Assembly: GCF_001591805.1 (NCBI RefSeq)
Contig: NZ_BCVP01000023.1
Coordinates: 1 to 64,000, forward strand
DNA: 64,000 bases
From: Neobacillus novalis NBRC 102450
GTDB lineage: Bacteria > Bacillota > Bacilli > Bacillales > Cytobacillaceae
Direction: 5' to 3'
Shown here piece after piece: positions 24,685-32,360 of the stretch (positions within the stretch are counted from its first letter, which is position 1; every line of letters starts with the position of its first letter). The notes under the pieces were generated by a model. The model worked only from the letters and a program-made list of their open reading frames with translations, did no database searches and was not told the origin of the DNA. Both the position numbers and the translations under genes were made by a program.

Positions 24685-26124
24685 TTAAATAATCCCAAAC
24701 ATGGTATAAAGTGCAATGATGAAGAAAACGGCGATTGTTTTAATAATCGTCACAGCGAAAATGTCGCGGTACGATTGTTTGTGTGTTAATCCAGTAACGG
24801 CAAGCAAGGTAATTACAGCTCCGTTGTGCGGCAGCGTATCCATCCCGCCTGATGCCATCGCGACCACACGGTGCATTACTTCAGGTGGAATATTCGCCGC
24901 TGCAATTGCCTGATTGTATTTATCAGCCATCGCACCTAAGGCAATCCCCATTCCTCCAGAAGCAGACCCTGTAATACCGGCTAGAGAACTCGTAGTAACA
25001 GCACCGTTAACAAGCGGATTCGTAAAGGTGCTAGAGATGCCATCACTGATTTTCGCAAATCCCGGAAGCGAGGAAATAATCCCGCCAAAGCCGTATTCGG
25101 CCCCTGTATTCATCGTAGCAAGCAAAGCTCCGGCAATACTTAGGTTTAGTCCTTCTTTGAAGTTTATGGTTACGCGTTTCCAATCAAAAGCAAGTGAGGT
25201 GATAATTCCAACGACAAGCGCCATTTCAATCGCCCAGATGGCAGCTACAGCTGGCACATCCACTGTATACGCTTTCAAACCAATGGCGGAAAAATCAAAG
25301 CCATTCGGATACCATTTTGGTATGTAAGTAATGAACAGTTTATTTGTGACCCCTACGAGAATAAGCGGCACAAACGCCAAAATCTGTTTTAAAACAGTTT
25401 GACTTGAAGTTAAATCAGGTACGGGTTCATCCTTTTCAATCGATACCGTCTTTTCCAATGCAGCAGCAGTTTCTGATCCGAATCCAAAATACCCTTCCCC
25501 GGCTTTAGCGGCCTTTTTCCTTCTTGTCTCCAGATAAAGCAAACCAAGACCTAGGACAAAAATAGCACCGATGATTCCAAGGACTGGCGCCGCATAAATA
25601 TCTGTTTTAAAGAAGGCAATTGGAATAACGTTTTGAATTTGCGGCGTACCTGGCAGCGCATCCATCGTGAACGTGAATGCACCAAGTGCAATCGTACCAG
25701 GGATAAGCCGTTTCGGGATATTGGCTTCCCTAAACATTTGCGCGGCAAACGGATAAATAGCGAAAACGGCTACGAATAAACTTACACCGCTATACGTTAA
25801 AATGGCCCCCAATAAGACAATCGTCAACATCGCCCGTTTCGCGCCAAGCAGGCGAACAATCGTCTTGGCAATAGATTCAGCGATGCCTGACATTTCTACC
25901 ACTTTCCCAAAAATTGCTCCTAATAAGAAGACCGGGAAATAGGATTTAATAAAGCCAACCATTTTTTCCATGAACACACCGGAAAAGAACGGTAGAACAT
26001 GGCTTGGGTCAATAAGTAAAACAGCTAAAAGTGCACAAATTGGAGCAAATAAGATTACAGAAAAACCACGATAAGCGACAAACATTAACAGCCCAAGTGC
26101 CAGTAGAATTACAACTAATTGCAT
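24685..26124 (-). CDS. GntP-family permease, probably for 3-hydroxybutyrate
   Basis: The 479-residue integral membrane protein has about 12-14 hydrophobic segments. Family features include an early YRGFSVILFAPICALLAVLL, TFTMDALPGTPQIQN, and the C-terminal GGMDTLPHNGAVITLLAVTG. GntP members carry gluconate and related hydroxy acids. Its position in one operon with 3-hydroxybutyrate dehydrogenase, and its own sigma-54 promoter, point to 3-hydroxybutyrate or acetoacetate uptake; that is inference from context. A GGGGGA site precedes the ATG. Confidence 0.9.
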   Translation of the reverse strand: MQLVVILLALGLLMFVAYRGFSVILFAPICALLAVLLIDPSHVLPFFSGVFMEKMVGFIKSYFPVFLLGAIFGKVVEMSGIAESIAKTIVRLLGAKRAMLTIVLLGAILTYSGVSLFVAVFAIYPFAAQMFREANIPKRLIPGTIALGAFTFTMDALPGTPQIQNVIPIAFFKTDIYAAPVLGIIGAIFVLGLGLLYLETRRKKAAKAGEGYFGFGSETAAALEKTVSIEKDEPVPDLTSSQTVLKQILAFVPLILVGVTNKLFITYIPKWYPNGFDFSAIGLKAYTVDVPAVAAIWAIEMALVVGIITSLAFDWKRVTINFKEGLNLSIAGALLATMNTGAEYGFGGIISSLPGFAKISDGISSTFTNPLVNGAVTTSSLAGITGSASGGMGIALGAMADKYNQAIAAANIPPEVMHRVVAMASGGMDTLPHNGAVITLLAVTGLTHKQSYRDIFAVTIIKTIAVFFIIALYTMFGII

Positions 26125-26203
26125 GTAAATCCCCCTTATAAAAATTTTTTGTAAGTCCCATCAATCAGTAAGCGTTTTCAATAAGAAACTTACATTTATA
26201 TAA

Positions 26204-26220
26204 TTGCAAGTATCATGCCA
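26204..26220 (-). promoter_or_regulatory. Sigma-54 promoter of the GntP-bdhA operon
   Basis: The minus strand reads TGGCATGATACTTGCAA, with the GG and GC doublets exactly 10 nt apart as required for a -24/-12 promoter. It lies about 80 nt upstream of the permease start. Confidence 0.88.
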
Positions 26221-26260
26221 GAATTGCCCCTTTTTCAAAAGAATATAAATATTCCCTCTA

Positions 26261-27613
26261 TTATACTAGCATTCTACTTATTTCTACGTTTTTAAAGTTT
26301 GATATATTTATACTATAGGAGTTTTTATTTCCCAAATTCCGGAAATTAATCTGTACTTGATTCCGCAAAAACGGAATTTTTCCGCTTTTACGGAATCGTT
26401 TTGACAATAATTTAGACAATGAAATCCAATTATTTTCTATTTCAACAATCGTGGCAATCCCTTGCCCGCCGCCAATACACAGGGCAGCAAGTCCATATCG
26501 GGAATCCCTCCGTTTCATTTCATGCAGCAAGGTGACAAGTACGCGTGCACCACTGGCACCGATTGGGTGTCCCAATGCGATAGCACCGCCATTTACATTC
26601 AGTTTTTCATTTTGAATCTGCAGTTCACGGCCGACTGCCAATGACTGTGCAGCAAAGGCTTCGTTCGCTTCAACTAAGTCGATTTCTTTCATTGAAAGTC
26701 CTGCTTTTTCTAATGCTTTTTTCGTCGCAGGTACAGGCCCAATGCCCATAATTGTCGGATCCACTCCAGCAGTGCCATTGCCACGGATAACGGCCATTGG
26801 TTTGATGCCTAGTTCGATTGCCTTTTCCCTGCTCATGAGGACTAGGGCGGCCGCTCCATCATTGATACCAGAAGCATTTCCGGCGGTAACGGTTCCCCCT
26901 TGTTTAAAAGCAGGCTTTAGTTTTGCAAGCTTTTCCGCGGTTACTCCTGCACGCGGGAATTCATCGGTATCGAAACGAAGAGGTTCCCCCTTACGCTGTG
27001 GAATAATTACAGGCACAATCTCTTCCTTGAATTTACCTTCTTCGATTGCGATTTCAGCCTTTTGCTGACTCCATGCCGAAAATTCATCTTGTTCCACGCG
27101 GCTTAAGCCATATTGCTCGGCAATGTTTTCAGCCGTTACTCCCATATGGTAGGAATTCAAGGCACATTGCAAACCATCTTCAATCATACTGTCGATTATT
27201 TTCCCATCTCCCATGCGGTAGCCTTCCCGGCCATGCATGAGCAGGTATGGTGCTAGACTCATATTTTCCATACCGCCGGCTACAACAATTTCAGCTTCGC
27301 CAGTCTGGATGGCTTGGGTGGCAAGATGTACGGCCTTTAGCCCCGAGCCGCAAAGCTTATTGATTGCCATGGAAGAAACCTCAACCGGCAAGCCTGCCTT
27401 GATAGCAGCCTGACGGGCAGGTCCTTGGCCAAGTCCAGCTTGAAGCACGTTCCCGATAATCACTTCATCCACCTGTTCTCCGTTTACTCCCGCACGGTTT
27501 AGAGCTTCCTTGATTACAAGTGCACCTAACTCAATGGCCGGGGTCTTACTTAAAGTCCCCATGAAACTACCAATCGCTGTCCGAACAGCGCTAACTATGA
27601 CTACATCACGCAT
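26261..27613 (-). CDS. Acetyl-CoA C-acetyltransferase (thiolase) with C-terminal extension
   Basis: Residues 1-393 form a complete biosynthetic/degradative thiolase: active-site Cys in [11 protein letters not shown] (about 88), [17 protein letters not shown] (catalytic His) and CIGGGQG (second Cys near 378). It cleaves acetoacetyl-CoA to two acetyl-CoA. Thiolases normally end right after IATIVEIEN; here about 56 extra residues follow ([13 protein letters not shown] onward), encoded by AT-rich DNA with dyad repeats, so the ancestral stop seems lost. An AGGAGG site precedes the ATG. It follows the CoA-transferase genes on the same strand, separated by a 21-bp-period array. Confidence 0.93.
   Translation of the reverse strand: MRDVVIVSAVRTAIGSFMGTLSKTPAIELGALVIKEALNRAGVNGEQVDEVIIGNVLQAGLGQGPARQAAIKAGLPVEVSSMAINKLCGSGLKAVHLATQAIQTGEAEIVVAGGMENMSLAPYLLMHGREGYRMGDGKIIDSMIEDGLQCALNSYHMGVTAENIAEQYGLSRVEQDEFSAWSQQKAEIAIEEGKFKEEIVPVIIPQRKGEPLRFDTDEFPRAGVTAEKLAKLKPAFKQGGTVTAGNASGINDGAAALVLMSREKAIELGIKPMAVIRGNGTAGVDPTIMGIGPVPATKKALEKAGLSMKEIDLVEANEAFAAQSLAVGRELQIQNEKLNVNGGAIALGHPIGASGARVLVTLLHEMKRRDSRYGLAALCIGGGQGIATIVEIENNWISLSKLLSKRFRKSGKIPFLRNQVQINFRNLGNKNSYSINISNFKNVEISRMLV
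26337..26395. promoter_or_regulatory. Candidate upstream activator sites for the sigma-54 regulator
   Basis: Two 16-bp dyads, TTCCGCAAAAACGGAA (26361-26376) and TTCCGCTTTTACGGAA (26380-26395), differ only in their central four bases. A third related site, TTCCGGAA, is at 26337-26344. They lie about 115-175 bp upstream of the -24 box of the GntP promoter, the usual range for enhancer sites, and inside the 3' extension of the thiolase gene. As RNA they could instead form an 18-bp hairpin. Confidence 0.5.
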
Positions 27614-27686
27614 GAAATTTGTCCTCCTGTGCTTTTATTCGTTGCCTAATCTATGAAAATGGTACTTTTTTTCTTTAAATATTCCC

Positions 27687-27824
27687 TTTATTTACGAAGT
27701 TTGAACATTTATCAGCGAATTTCTAAAGTTTATCAGCGAATCCAACCTTTTATCGGCGAATTTTATACTTTTATCAGCGGATTTTATACTTTTATCAGCG
27801 AATCTGGAGGTTTTATTAGCGATT
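27687..27824. repeat. 21-bp-period array with TTTATCAGCGAA cores
   Basis: Cores of the form TTTATCAGCGAA begin at 27687 (degenerate), 27708, 27729, 27749, 27770, 27791 and 27812. All steps are 21 nt except one of 20. The array fills most of the gap between the scoB and thiolase genes. It shares the period, but not the sequence, of the arrays at 9244 and 11090. Confidence 0.88.
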
Positions 27825-27877
27825 CCATTTTTTTCGAGTAAAAATACCACTCAGATCCTTGAACATTTATCGTGAAG

Positions 27878-28528
27878 TTATGCTAACGCTGGATTAACAA
27901 TAAACGCAGCCTCTGTTTTTTCCCTAACGGTCTCTAAGCTGACACCTTCTTGGAGTTCTTCAAGTACAAATCCTGCTTCGGTCACACGAAAGACGGCTAA
28001 TTCTGTTACGATCATATCGACAACGCCTTTTCCGGTAAGGGGCAAACGACATTGTTGAAGGATTTTGGACGATCCATTTTTCGCCATATGTTCCATTGCG
28101 ACAATAACTTTCTTGGCTCCAGTGACTAAATCCATTGCACCGCCCATACCCGGCACCATTTTTCCAGGAACCATCCAGTTGGCAAGGTTGCCCTTCGCAT
28201 CTACTTCTAATCCGCCTAGAACCGTGACATCCACATGCCCCCCGCGGATTAATTCGAATGAGAATAAGCTGTCAAAAAAGGCACCGCCCGGAAGGATACT
28301 CGAAGGCTGCCCACCAGCATTAACCAAATCGGGATCAATGTCCCCTTCTAGAGGTCCAAGGCCGATGTAACCATTTTCCGATTGAAGAATCACGTTGACA
28401 TCCTCCGGAAGGAAATTCGGCACCATCGTTGGCAGACCGATTCCCAAGTTCACTACATCCCCGTCACTTAATTCCTTAGCAACACGAGCAGCGATGATTT
28501 GTTTTGGATTTATTAATGTACTAATCAT
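27878..28528 (-). CDS. scoB: Succinyl-CoA:3-ketoacid CoA-transferase subunit B
   Basis: The 216-residue beta subunit carries the catalytic glutamate in the SENG motif ([12 protein letters not shown], about residue 48) and the family segments [13 protein letters not shown] and [12 protein letters not shown]. With subunit A it moves CoA from succinyl-CoA to acetoacetate. The ATG at 28528 has GGGAGG 9 nt upstream and overlaps the scoA stop as ATGA; a TTG three codons earlier is too close to that site. Confidence 0.95.
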   Translation of the reverse strand: MISTLINPKQIIAARVAKELSDGDVVNLGIGLPTMVPNFLPEDVNVILQSENGYIGLGPLEGDIDPDLVNAGGQPSSILPGGAFFDSLFSFELIRGGHVDVTVLGGLEVDAKGNLANWMVPGKMVPGMGGAMDLVTGAKKVIVAMEHMAKNGSSKILQQCRLPLTGKGVVDMIVTELAVFRVTEAGFVLEELQEGVSLETVREKTEAAFIVNPALA

Positions 28529-29187
28529 GATTGACAACCTCCCTGGACAAAAATTTTATCGACGAGGATGCCCGGAGTCATGACTTCATCCGGGTCAATA
28601 TCCCCGATTTCGACGATTTGCTCAACTTGAACGATGACTGTGTCCGCGGCCAAAGCCATTAATGGGTTAAAGTTCCGAGCGGAGCGGTGATAGATTAAAT
28701 TTCCTGCTTTGTCTGCTTTATATGCTTTTAGAAGGGCAACTTCAGCACGAAGCGGTTTTTCAAGCAGGAATTCGCGCCCGTCGACAGTAATCTTTTCTTT
28801 GCCTTCTTCGACAACTGTTCCAACACCCGTTGGCGTCAATACTCCACCAAGGCCCGACCCACCAGCCCGGACACGTTCTGCCAATGTACCTTGGGGAACC
28901 AGCTCCACTTCCAATTCACCAGCAATCATTTGTCTGCCTGTTTCAGGATTTGTCCCGATGTGGGAGGCAATTACTTTTTTAACGCGTCTGTTTACAATTA
29001 ACGGCCCTACACCCGTTTCTGTGAAAGCGGTGTCATTCGCAATCAGAGTAATATCCCTCACATTGGCTTCCAGCATGGCAGATACCAGCTCCTGTGGCGT
29101 ACCAACCCCCATAAAGCCCCCCGCCATAATTGTCATTCCATCTGTAAAAAGCGTTGAAACTTCCTCCATTGAAATCATTTTATTCAC
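28525..29187 (-). CDS. scoA: Succinyl-CoA:3-ketoacid CoA-transferase subunit A
   Basis: The 220-residue alpha subunit shows the glycine-rich CoA site [14 protein letters not shown] (about 21-34), [10 protein letters not shown] and [17 protein letters not shown]. It forms the heteromeric transferase with ScoB and allows acetoacetate to enter central metabolism as acetoacetyl-CoA. Translation starts at a GTG (29187) 8 nt after AGGAGGT. A textbook sigma-54 promoter lies about 57 nt upstream, so the pair is under the same activator class as the GntP-bdhA operon. Confidence 0.95.
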   Translation of the reverse strand: MNKMISMEEVSTLFTDGMTIMAGGFMGVGTPQELVSAMLEANVRDITLIANDTAFTETGVGPLIVNRRVKKVIASHIGTNPETGRQMIAGELEVELVPQGTLAERVRAGGSGLGGVLTPTGVGTVVEEGKEKITVDGREFLLEKPLRAEVALLKAYKADKAGNLIYHRSARNFNPLMALAADTVIVQVEQIVEIGDIDPDEVMTPGILVDKIFVQGGCQS

Positions 29188-29243
29188 TTAAAAGCACCTC
29201 CTGAAAAAATATGTTTAGTTAATCGTCCCCACACCTTATTGAA

Positions 29244-29261
29244 ATGCAAGATTCGTGCCAA
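29244..29261 (-). promoter_or_regulatory. Sigma-54 promoter of scoAB
   Basis: The minus strand reads TTGGCACGAATCTTGCAT, matching the -24/-12 consensus (TTGGCAC-N5-TTGCA), with GG and GC 10 nt apart. Confidence 0.93.
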
Positions 29262-29291
29262 CAAATAAGTGGAAAAACATCATGAAATTAA

Positions 29292-29344
29292 AAGTATAAT
29301 TTTTATACTTGATATATTTTTTATACTTGCTATACTTAAGTATA
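29292..29344 (+). promoter_or_regulatory. Promoter and operators of the hxlR-type gene
   Basis: TTGATA (29309-29314), a 16-nt spacer and TATACT (29331-29336) form the promoter. AAGTATAA-N3-TTATACTT (29292-29310) and the perfect palindrome TATACTTAAGTATA (29331-29344) overlap the -35 and -10, as expected for autorepression by a dimeric HxlR protein. Confidence 0.65.
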
Positions 29345-29361
29345 TAAGGGAGGTTGTTATA

Positions 29362-29673
29362 TTGGAAATTTGCCCCTATCTGCAATACTCATTTGAAATA
29401 TTAGGTAAAAAATGGAATGGATTGATTGTTCATTACCTATCCATCTGTCCAAATGGAAGTGCTCATTTTTCCGAAATGAAACGTGACCTTCCTGATATTA
29501 CACCTAGATCCCTTTCATTAAAGCTAACAGAGCTTGGCGAGTACGGATTAATTGAAAAAAAAGTGGTCACTGGATCCCCGGTCATTATTTCGTATGAATT
29601 AACGGAAAAGGGACGATCCTTAACAGCAGCACTGGAATCGATTCAGAAATGGGCCTTGCAATACAAAAATTAG
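29362..29673 (+). CDS. HxlR-family transcriptional regulator
   Basis: The 103-residue winged-helix protein has the HxlR core: EICPYLQYSFEILGKKWNG with a near N-terminal Cys followed by Pro (the redox-sensing position in HypR-like members), LPDITPRSLSLKL as recognition helix, and YELTEKGRSL in the wing. The TTG at 29362 follows GGGAGG by 8 nt and gives the usual family start; an ATG 31 codons upstream would add an unlikely hydrophobic segment. It is followed 21 nt later by a DsbA-like gene, which suggests a thiol or disulfide stress switch. Confidence 0.88.
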   Translation: MEICPYLQYSFEILGKKWNGLIVHYLSICPNGSAHFSEMKRDLPDITPRSLSLKLTELGEYGLIEKKVVTGSPVIISYELTEKGRSLTAALESIQKWALQYKN

Positions 29674-29694
29674 AACAGGAAAGAGGAGACTTAC

Positions 29695-30615
29695 ATGACG
29701 AACAACAAAATGGTTTGCGACTTAGAAACAGGCATTTGCGGTGAAGCCGGAGATGAGACATTTGAGACAATCGATCTGAACCAACCCCAAAAGAAGGTTA
29801 CCCTTTATTATGTTACGGATCCTATCTGCTCTCACTGCTGGGCACTTGAGCCAGTGTTGCGCAAGTTTGAAGAGCAGTATGGACAATATTTTGAGTTGCA
29901 TACAGTGATGGGGGGATTATTAGAAAGCTGGGACGGCTTTGCCGACGTAGCCAATGGCATCGGAAGTCCTTCGGATGTTGCCGGTCACTGGAGGGAAGTC
30001 GGCGAGTACTCCCGTATGCCAATTGACGGTTCCTTATGGCATGACAATCCCGTTCATTCTTCGTTCATACCATCACGTGTGTATAAAATCGTTCAGCAAC
30101 AGGATGAGCAGCTAGCGAGAACCTTTTTACGGCGTGCAAGGGAAGCTGTTTTTGCCTTCAATGAAAATATTGCCGATGAACTAGTCTTGATTAACATCGT
30201 AAACCAATTGGGGCTAGATGGAGAAGCCATTGTGAAAGAAGCAGAACTCACCAAAGGACACGAACTATTAGATCAAGACTTTGCACAAGCTAGAAGCCTT
30301 GGTGTACGCGGCTTCCCAACCATCATCATGGTTAACGAAGAAAACAAAGGCGTCAAAATCGTCGGTTCCCGTCCTCTAGAATACTACGTGAAGGGCCTTG
30401 AACAGATACTAGGAACAACTGAACCTTTACAAGCACAGACACCGGCTTCACTTAAAAAGCTCCTTGAAAAAGAAGGTCTATTGTTCTCAAAAGAAATCGA
30501 GGTACTTTATGACCTTGAACAAAATCAGGTCAGCTCATTTATTGGGGCAGGGATTTCATCTGACGATTACGAACTCAGCGAAATTCTTGGAGAAGCTTAT
30601 ATCGTTAAAAAGTAG
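29695..30615 (+). CDS. DsbA-family (FrnE/YjbH-like) thioredoxin-fold protein
   Basis: The 306-residue protein has a thioredoxin fold with the active-site motif DPICSHCWALEP (about residues 42-53), the helical insertion typical of DsbA/FrnE proteins and the cis-Pro segment GVRGFPTIIMV (about 200-210). No signal peptide is present, so it acts in the cytoplasm. Relatives include FrnE oxidoreductases and the ClpXP adaptor YjbH/SpxH; the size is close to YjbH, but the match is not clear enough to name it. GAGGAG precedes the ATG. It forms an operon with the HxlR regulator. Confidence 0.85.
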   Translation: MTNNKMVCDLETGICGEAGDETFETIDLNQPQKKVTLYYVTDPICSHCWALEPVLRKFEEQYGQYFELHTVMGGLLESWDGFADVANGIGSPSDVAGHWREVGEYSRMPIDGSLWHDNPVHSSFIPSRVYKIVQQQDEQLARTFLRRAREAVFAFNENIADELVLINIVNQLGLDGEAIVKEAELTKGHELLDQDFAQARSLGVRGFPTIIMVNEENKGVKIVGSRPLEYYVKGLEQILGTTEPLQAQTPASLKKLLEKEGLLFSKEIEVLYDLEQNQVSSFIGAGISSDDYELSEILGEAYIVKK

Positions 30616-30634
30616 GGAAAAATGAATCAAGGAT

Positions 30635-30670
30635 AAAAAGCGAAGAGCCACAAGACGCTCCTCGCTTTTT
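30635..30670 (+). terminator. Terminator of the hxlR-dsbA-like operon
   Basis: AAAAGCGAAGAGC pairs with GCTCCTCGCTTTT (one mismatch) and runs into TTTTT. Confidence 0.85.
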
Positions 30671-30679
30671 CATTCAGCA

Positions 30680-30733
30680 AAATACATTTGTCCACCCCAG
30701 ATGGACAAATGTATTTTTGTGGTGCCTGACACC
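30680..30733. repeat. GGTGCCTGACACC-family repeat (30.7 kb)
   Basis: AATACATTTGTCCA and TGGACAAATGTATT form a 14-bp perfect stem, followed by GGTGCCTGACACCC. It lies between convergent genes. Confidence 0.85.
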
Positions 30734-32191
30734 CTATTCAACGGCTTTTATGTAGCCAATCCTTTCAACAATTTCCTGCCCTTGTGGTCCCTGCATCCAT
30801 TCAAGGAATGGTTTGATAGTTGGCTTTGGGTTATCCTTGAGTGTGATGGCGTATAGGGATGCTGTGAACGGATATTTGCTGCTTGCGATGTTTTCCGGAT
30901 TTGGTTCTACACCATCAATCGCCAGCAGTTTAATATCCGGATTCTCCTTCATTCCGGTCGCAAAGACGCGGAACGAAAAGCCGATCGAATTGTCATAGTT
31001 CCTGTAATCAGCTACTTGTTCAATGATCCCACCCATTCCTTCAGGTACATCTTCTTTAAGAGGCTTCATAATTGGGGTATCGCCCATAATTTTTTCCAAT
31101 AAAGTTTGACTTCCGGAATTTTTCGGCCGTTGAAAGGCAATAATTCTTTTATTCTTACCACCCACTTCGGACCAGTTTTTTATTTTTCCAGAATAGATAC
31201 TTTGAATCTCGGAAACTTTTAAGCTGACCACTTTATTGCTTGGATTGACAAAGAAGACAAAAGCTTCCTTACCAATTGGTGTCATGACAAGTTCTTTTCC
31301 TGCTGCTTTTGCCATTTCTTGCTGTTCTTTCGATGGGACGGCGCCAAAGTAAATATCCACTTCGCCCGATAAAAGCCGTTCATAGGCATAGATCGTATTG
31401 GTAAAACTGACGACCTCGCTGGATTCGCCCATCACTTTAATATTTTCATAGGTTGCATTAGCAAAGGCAGAGTAAACCGGAAAGGCCGCTTCTGCCCCGT
31501 CCAAAATCGGCATTTCACTAGGGTTCTTAATAGTAAAGGCAGGCGGAGCTGTCAACTTTGGCAGCTTATTATCAGGATTCGTTATCTCATATGGAGTTAA
31601 GTCGGTACTGGAATAGCCGCCGCCATATTTAAAACCATAGGAGGGCAAGGCCGTTTGACTGCGTTGCCATTGAACAGCAACACCCGTACCCATTGCAACG
31701 ACAAACACCGTCAAAACCGTCAGGAATTGCCGCTTATTAAAAGCAGGACGAACCTTGTTTATTAACCCTGCTAAAAATACCCCGGTAACAAACGCTAACT
31801 CATACGCCAACGGTGCCCATAGAAACAGTCTTCCTTCCCCACTAAACATGGCAAAAAAATAGATCGGTCCCAGCGCCAGATGAAACATACTATAGTAAAG
31901 CCAGGAATTCGCACCATAAAACCCGCCGCTGATAAGCATAAAAACAGCCCATAATACAGCCGTATAGGCAAGAGGCAGAAGATAGAGGATGAACAGCCCT
32001 TGAAATTTACCCGACTGCTGCCGCTTATTACTAACTAAAAACCCTGCCAGAATGCCACCGATACTTAAAGGCAGGAGTGAAGCAATCATGATGTCGTTTA
32101 ATCCCGTACTCATAAAGATAAAAGTAAAGATAGACAACACAAATGGCATGAGACCAAAATTCGCAAACAAAAGCAAAAACTTTTTCCCCAT
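30734..32191 (-). CDS. Membrane-tethered PstS-like substrate-binding protein
   Basis: The 485-residue protein has about six membrane helices (residues about 5-170), then an extracellular type II periplasmic-binding domain like PstS (about 220-480), with IYSGKIKNWSEVGG, RPKNSGSQTLLEKIM and VADYRNYDNSIGFSF at the expected places. PstS is normally a lipoprotein that hands phosphate to PstCAB; here the domain is fused to a polytopic membrane region and no pst genes are near. It could sense or scavenge phosphate or another oxyanion. The ATG at 32191 follows GAGGA; the frame is open 17 codons further upstream without support. Confidence 0.82.
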   Translation of the reverse strand: MGKKFLLLFANFGLMPFVLSIFTFIFMSTGLNDIMIASLLPLSIGGILAGFLVSNKRQQSGKFQGLFILYLLPLAYTAVLWAVFMLISGGFYGANSWLYYSMFHLALGPIYFFAMFSGEGRLFLWAPLAYELAFVTGVFLAGLINKVRPAFNKRQFLTVLTVFVVAMGTGVAVQWQRSQTALPSYGFKYGGGYSSTDLTPYEITNPDNKLPKLTAPPAFTIKNPSEMPILDGAEAAFPVYSAFANATYENIKVMGESSEVVSFTNTIYAYERLLSGEVDIYFGAVPSKEQQEMAKAAGKELVMTPIGKEAFVFFVNPSNKVVSLKVSEIQSIYSGKIKNWSEVGGKNKRIIAFQRPKNSGSQTLLEKIMGDTPIMKPLKEDVPEGMGGIIEQVADYRNYDNSIGFSFRVFATGMKENPDIKLLAIDGVEPNPENIASSKYPFTASLYAITLKDNPKPTIKPFLEWMQGPQGQEIVERIGYIKAVE

Positions 32192-32310
32192 TTTTATCCG
32201 TCCTCTCATTGTAAAATGTATGTATTTTCCACATTGCCCCATAGTGTAATATTACACCTTTGTTATCTGATTTACAACGAAGTTTTTGTAAAATACAGAC
32301 TTCATTTCTC

Positions 32311-32349
32311 GAAAAAAGACTCCTTCGCAAGGCGAAAAAGTCTTTTTTC
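32311..32349. terminator. Terminator after the M20 amidohydrolase gene
   Basis: GAAAAAAGACT and AGTCTTTTTTC form an 11-bp stem with an inner CCTT/AAGG; U-rich on both strands. Confidence 0.8.
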
Positions 32350-32360
32350 AAAAATTAATC

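Noticed and set aside
27653-27841. A 62-codon plus-strand ORF over the TTTATCAGCGAA array
   Set aside because: It is the translation of the 21-bp repeat, has no ribosome site, and its periodic FIS-type peptide simply reflects the DNA period.
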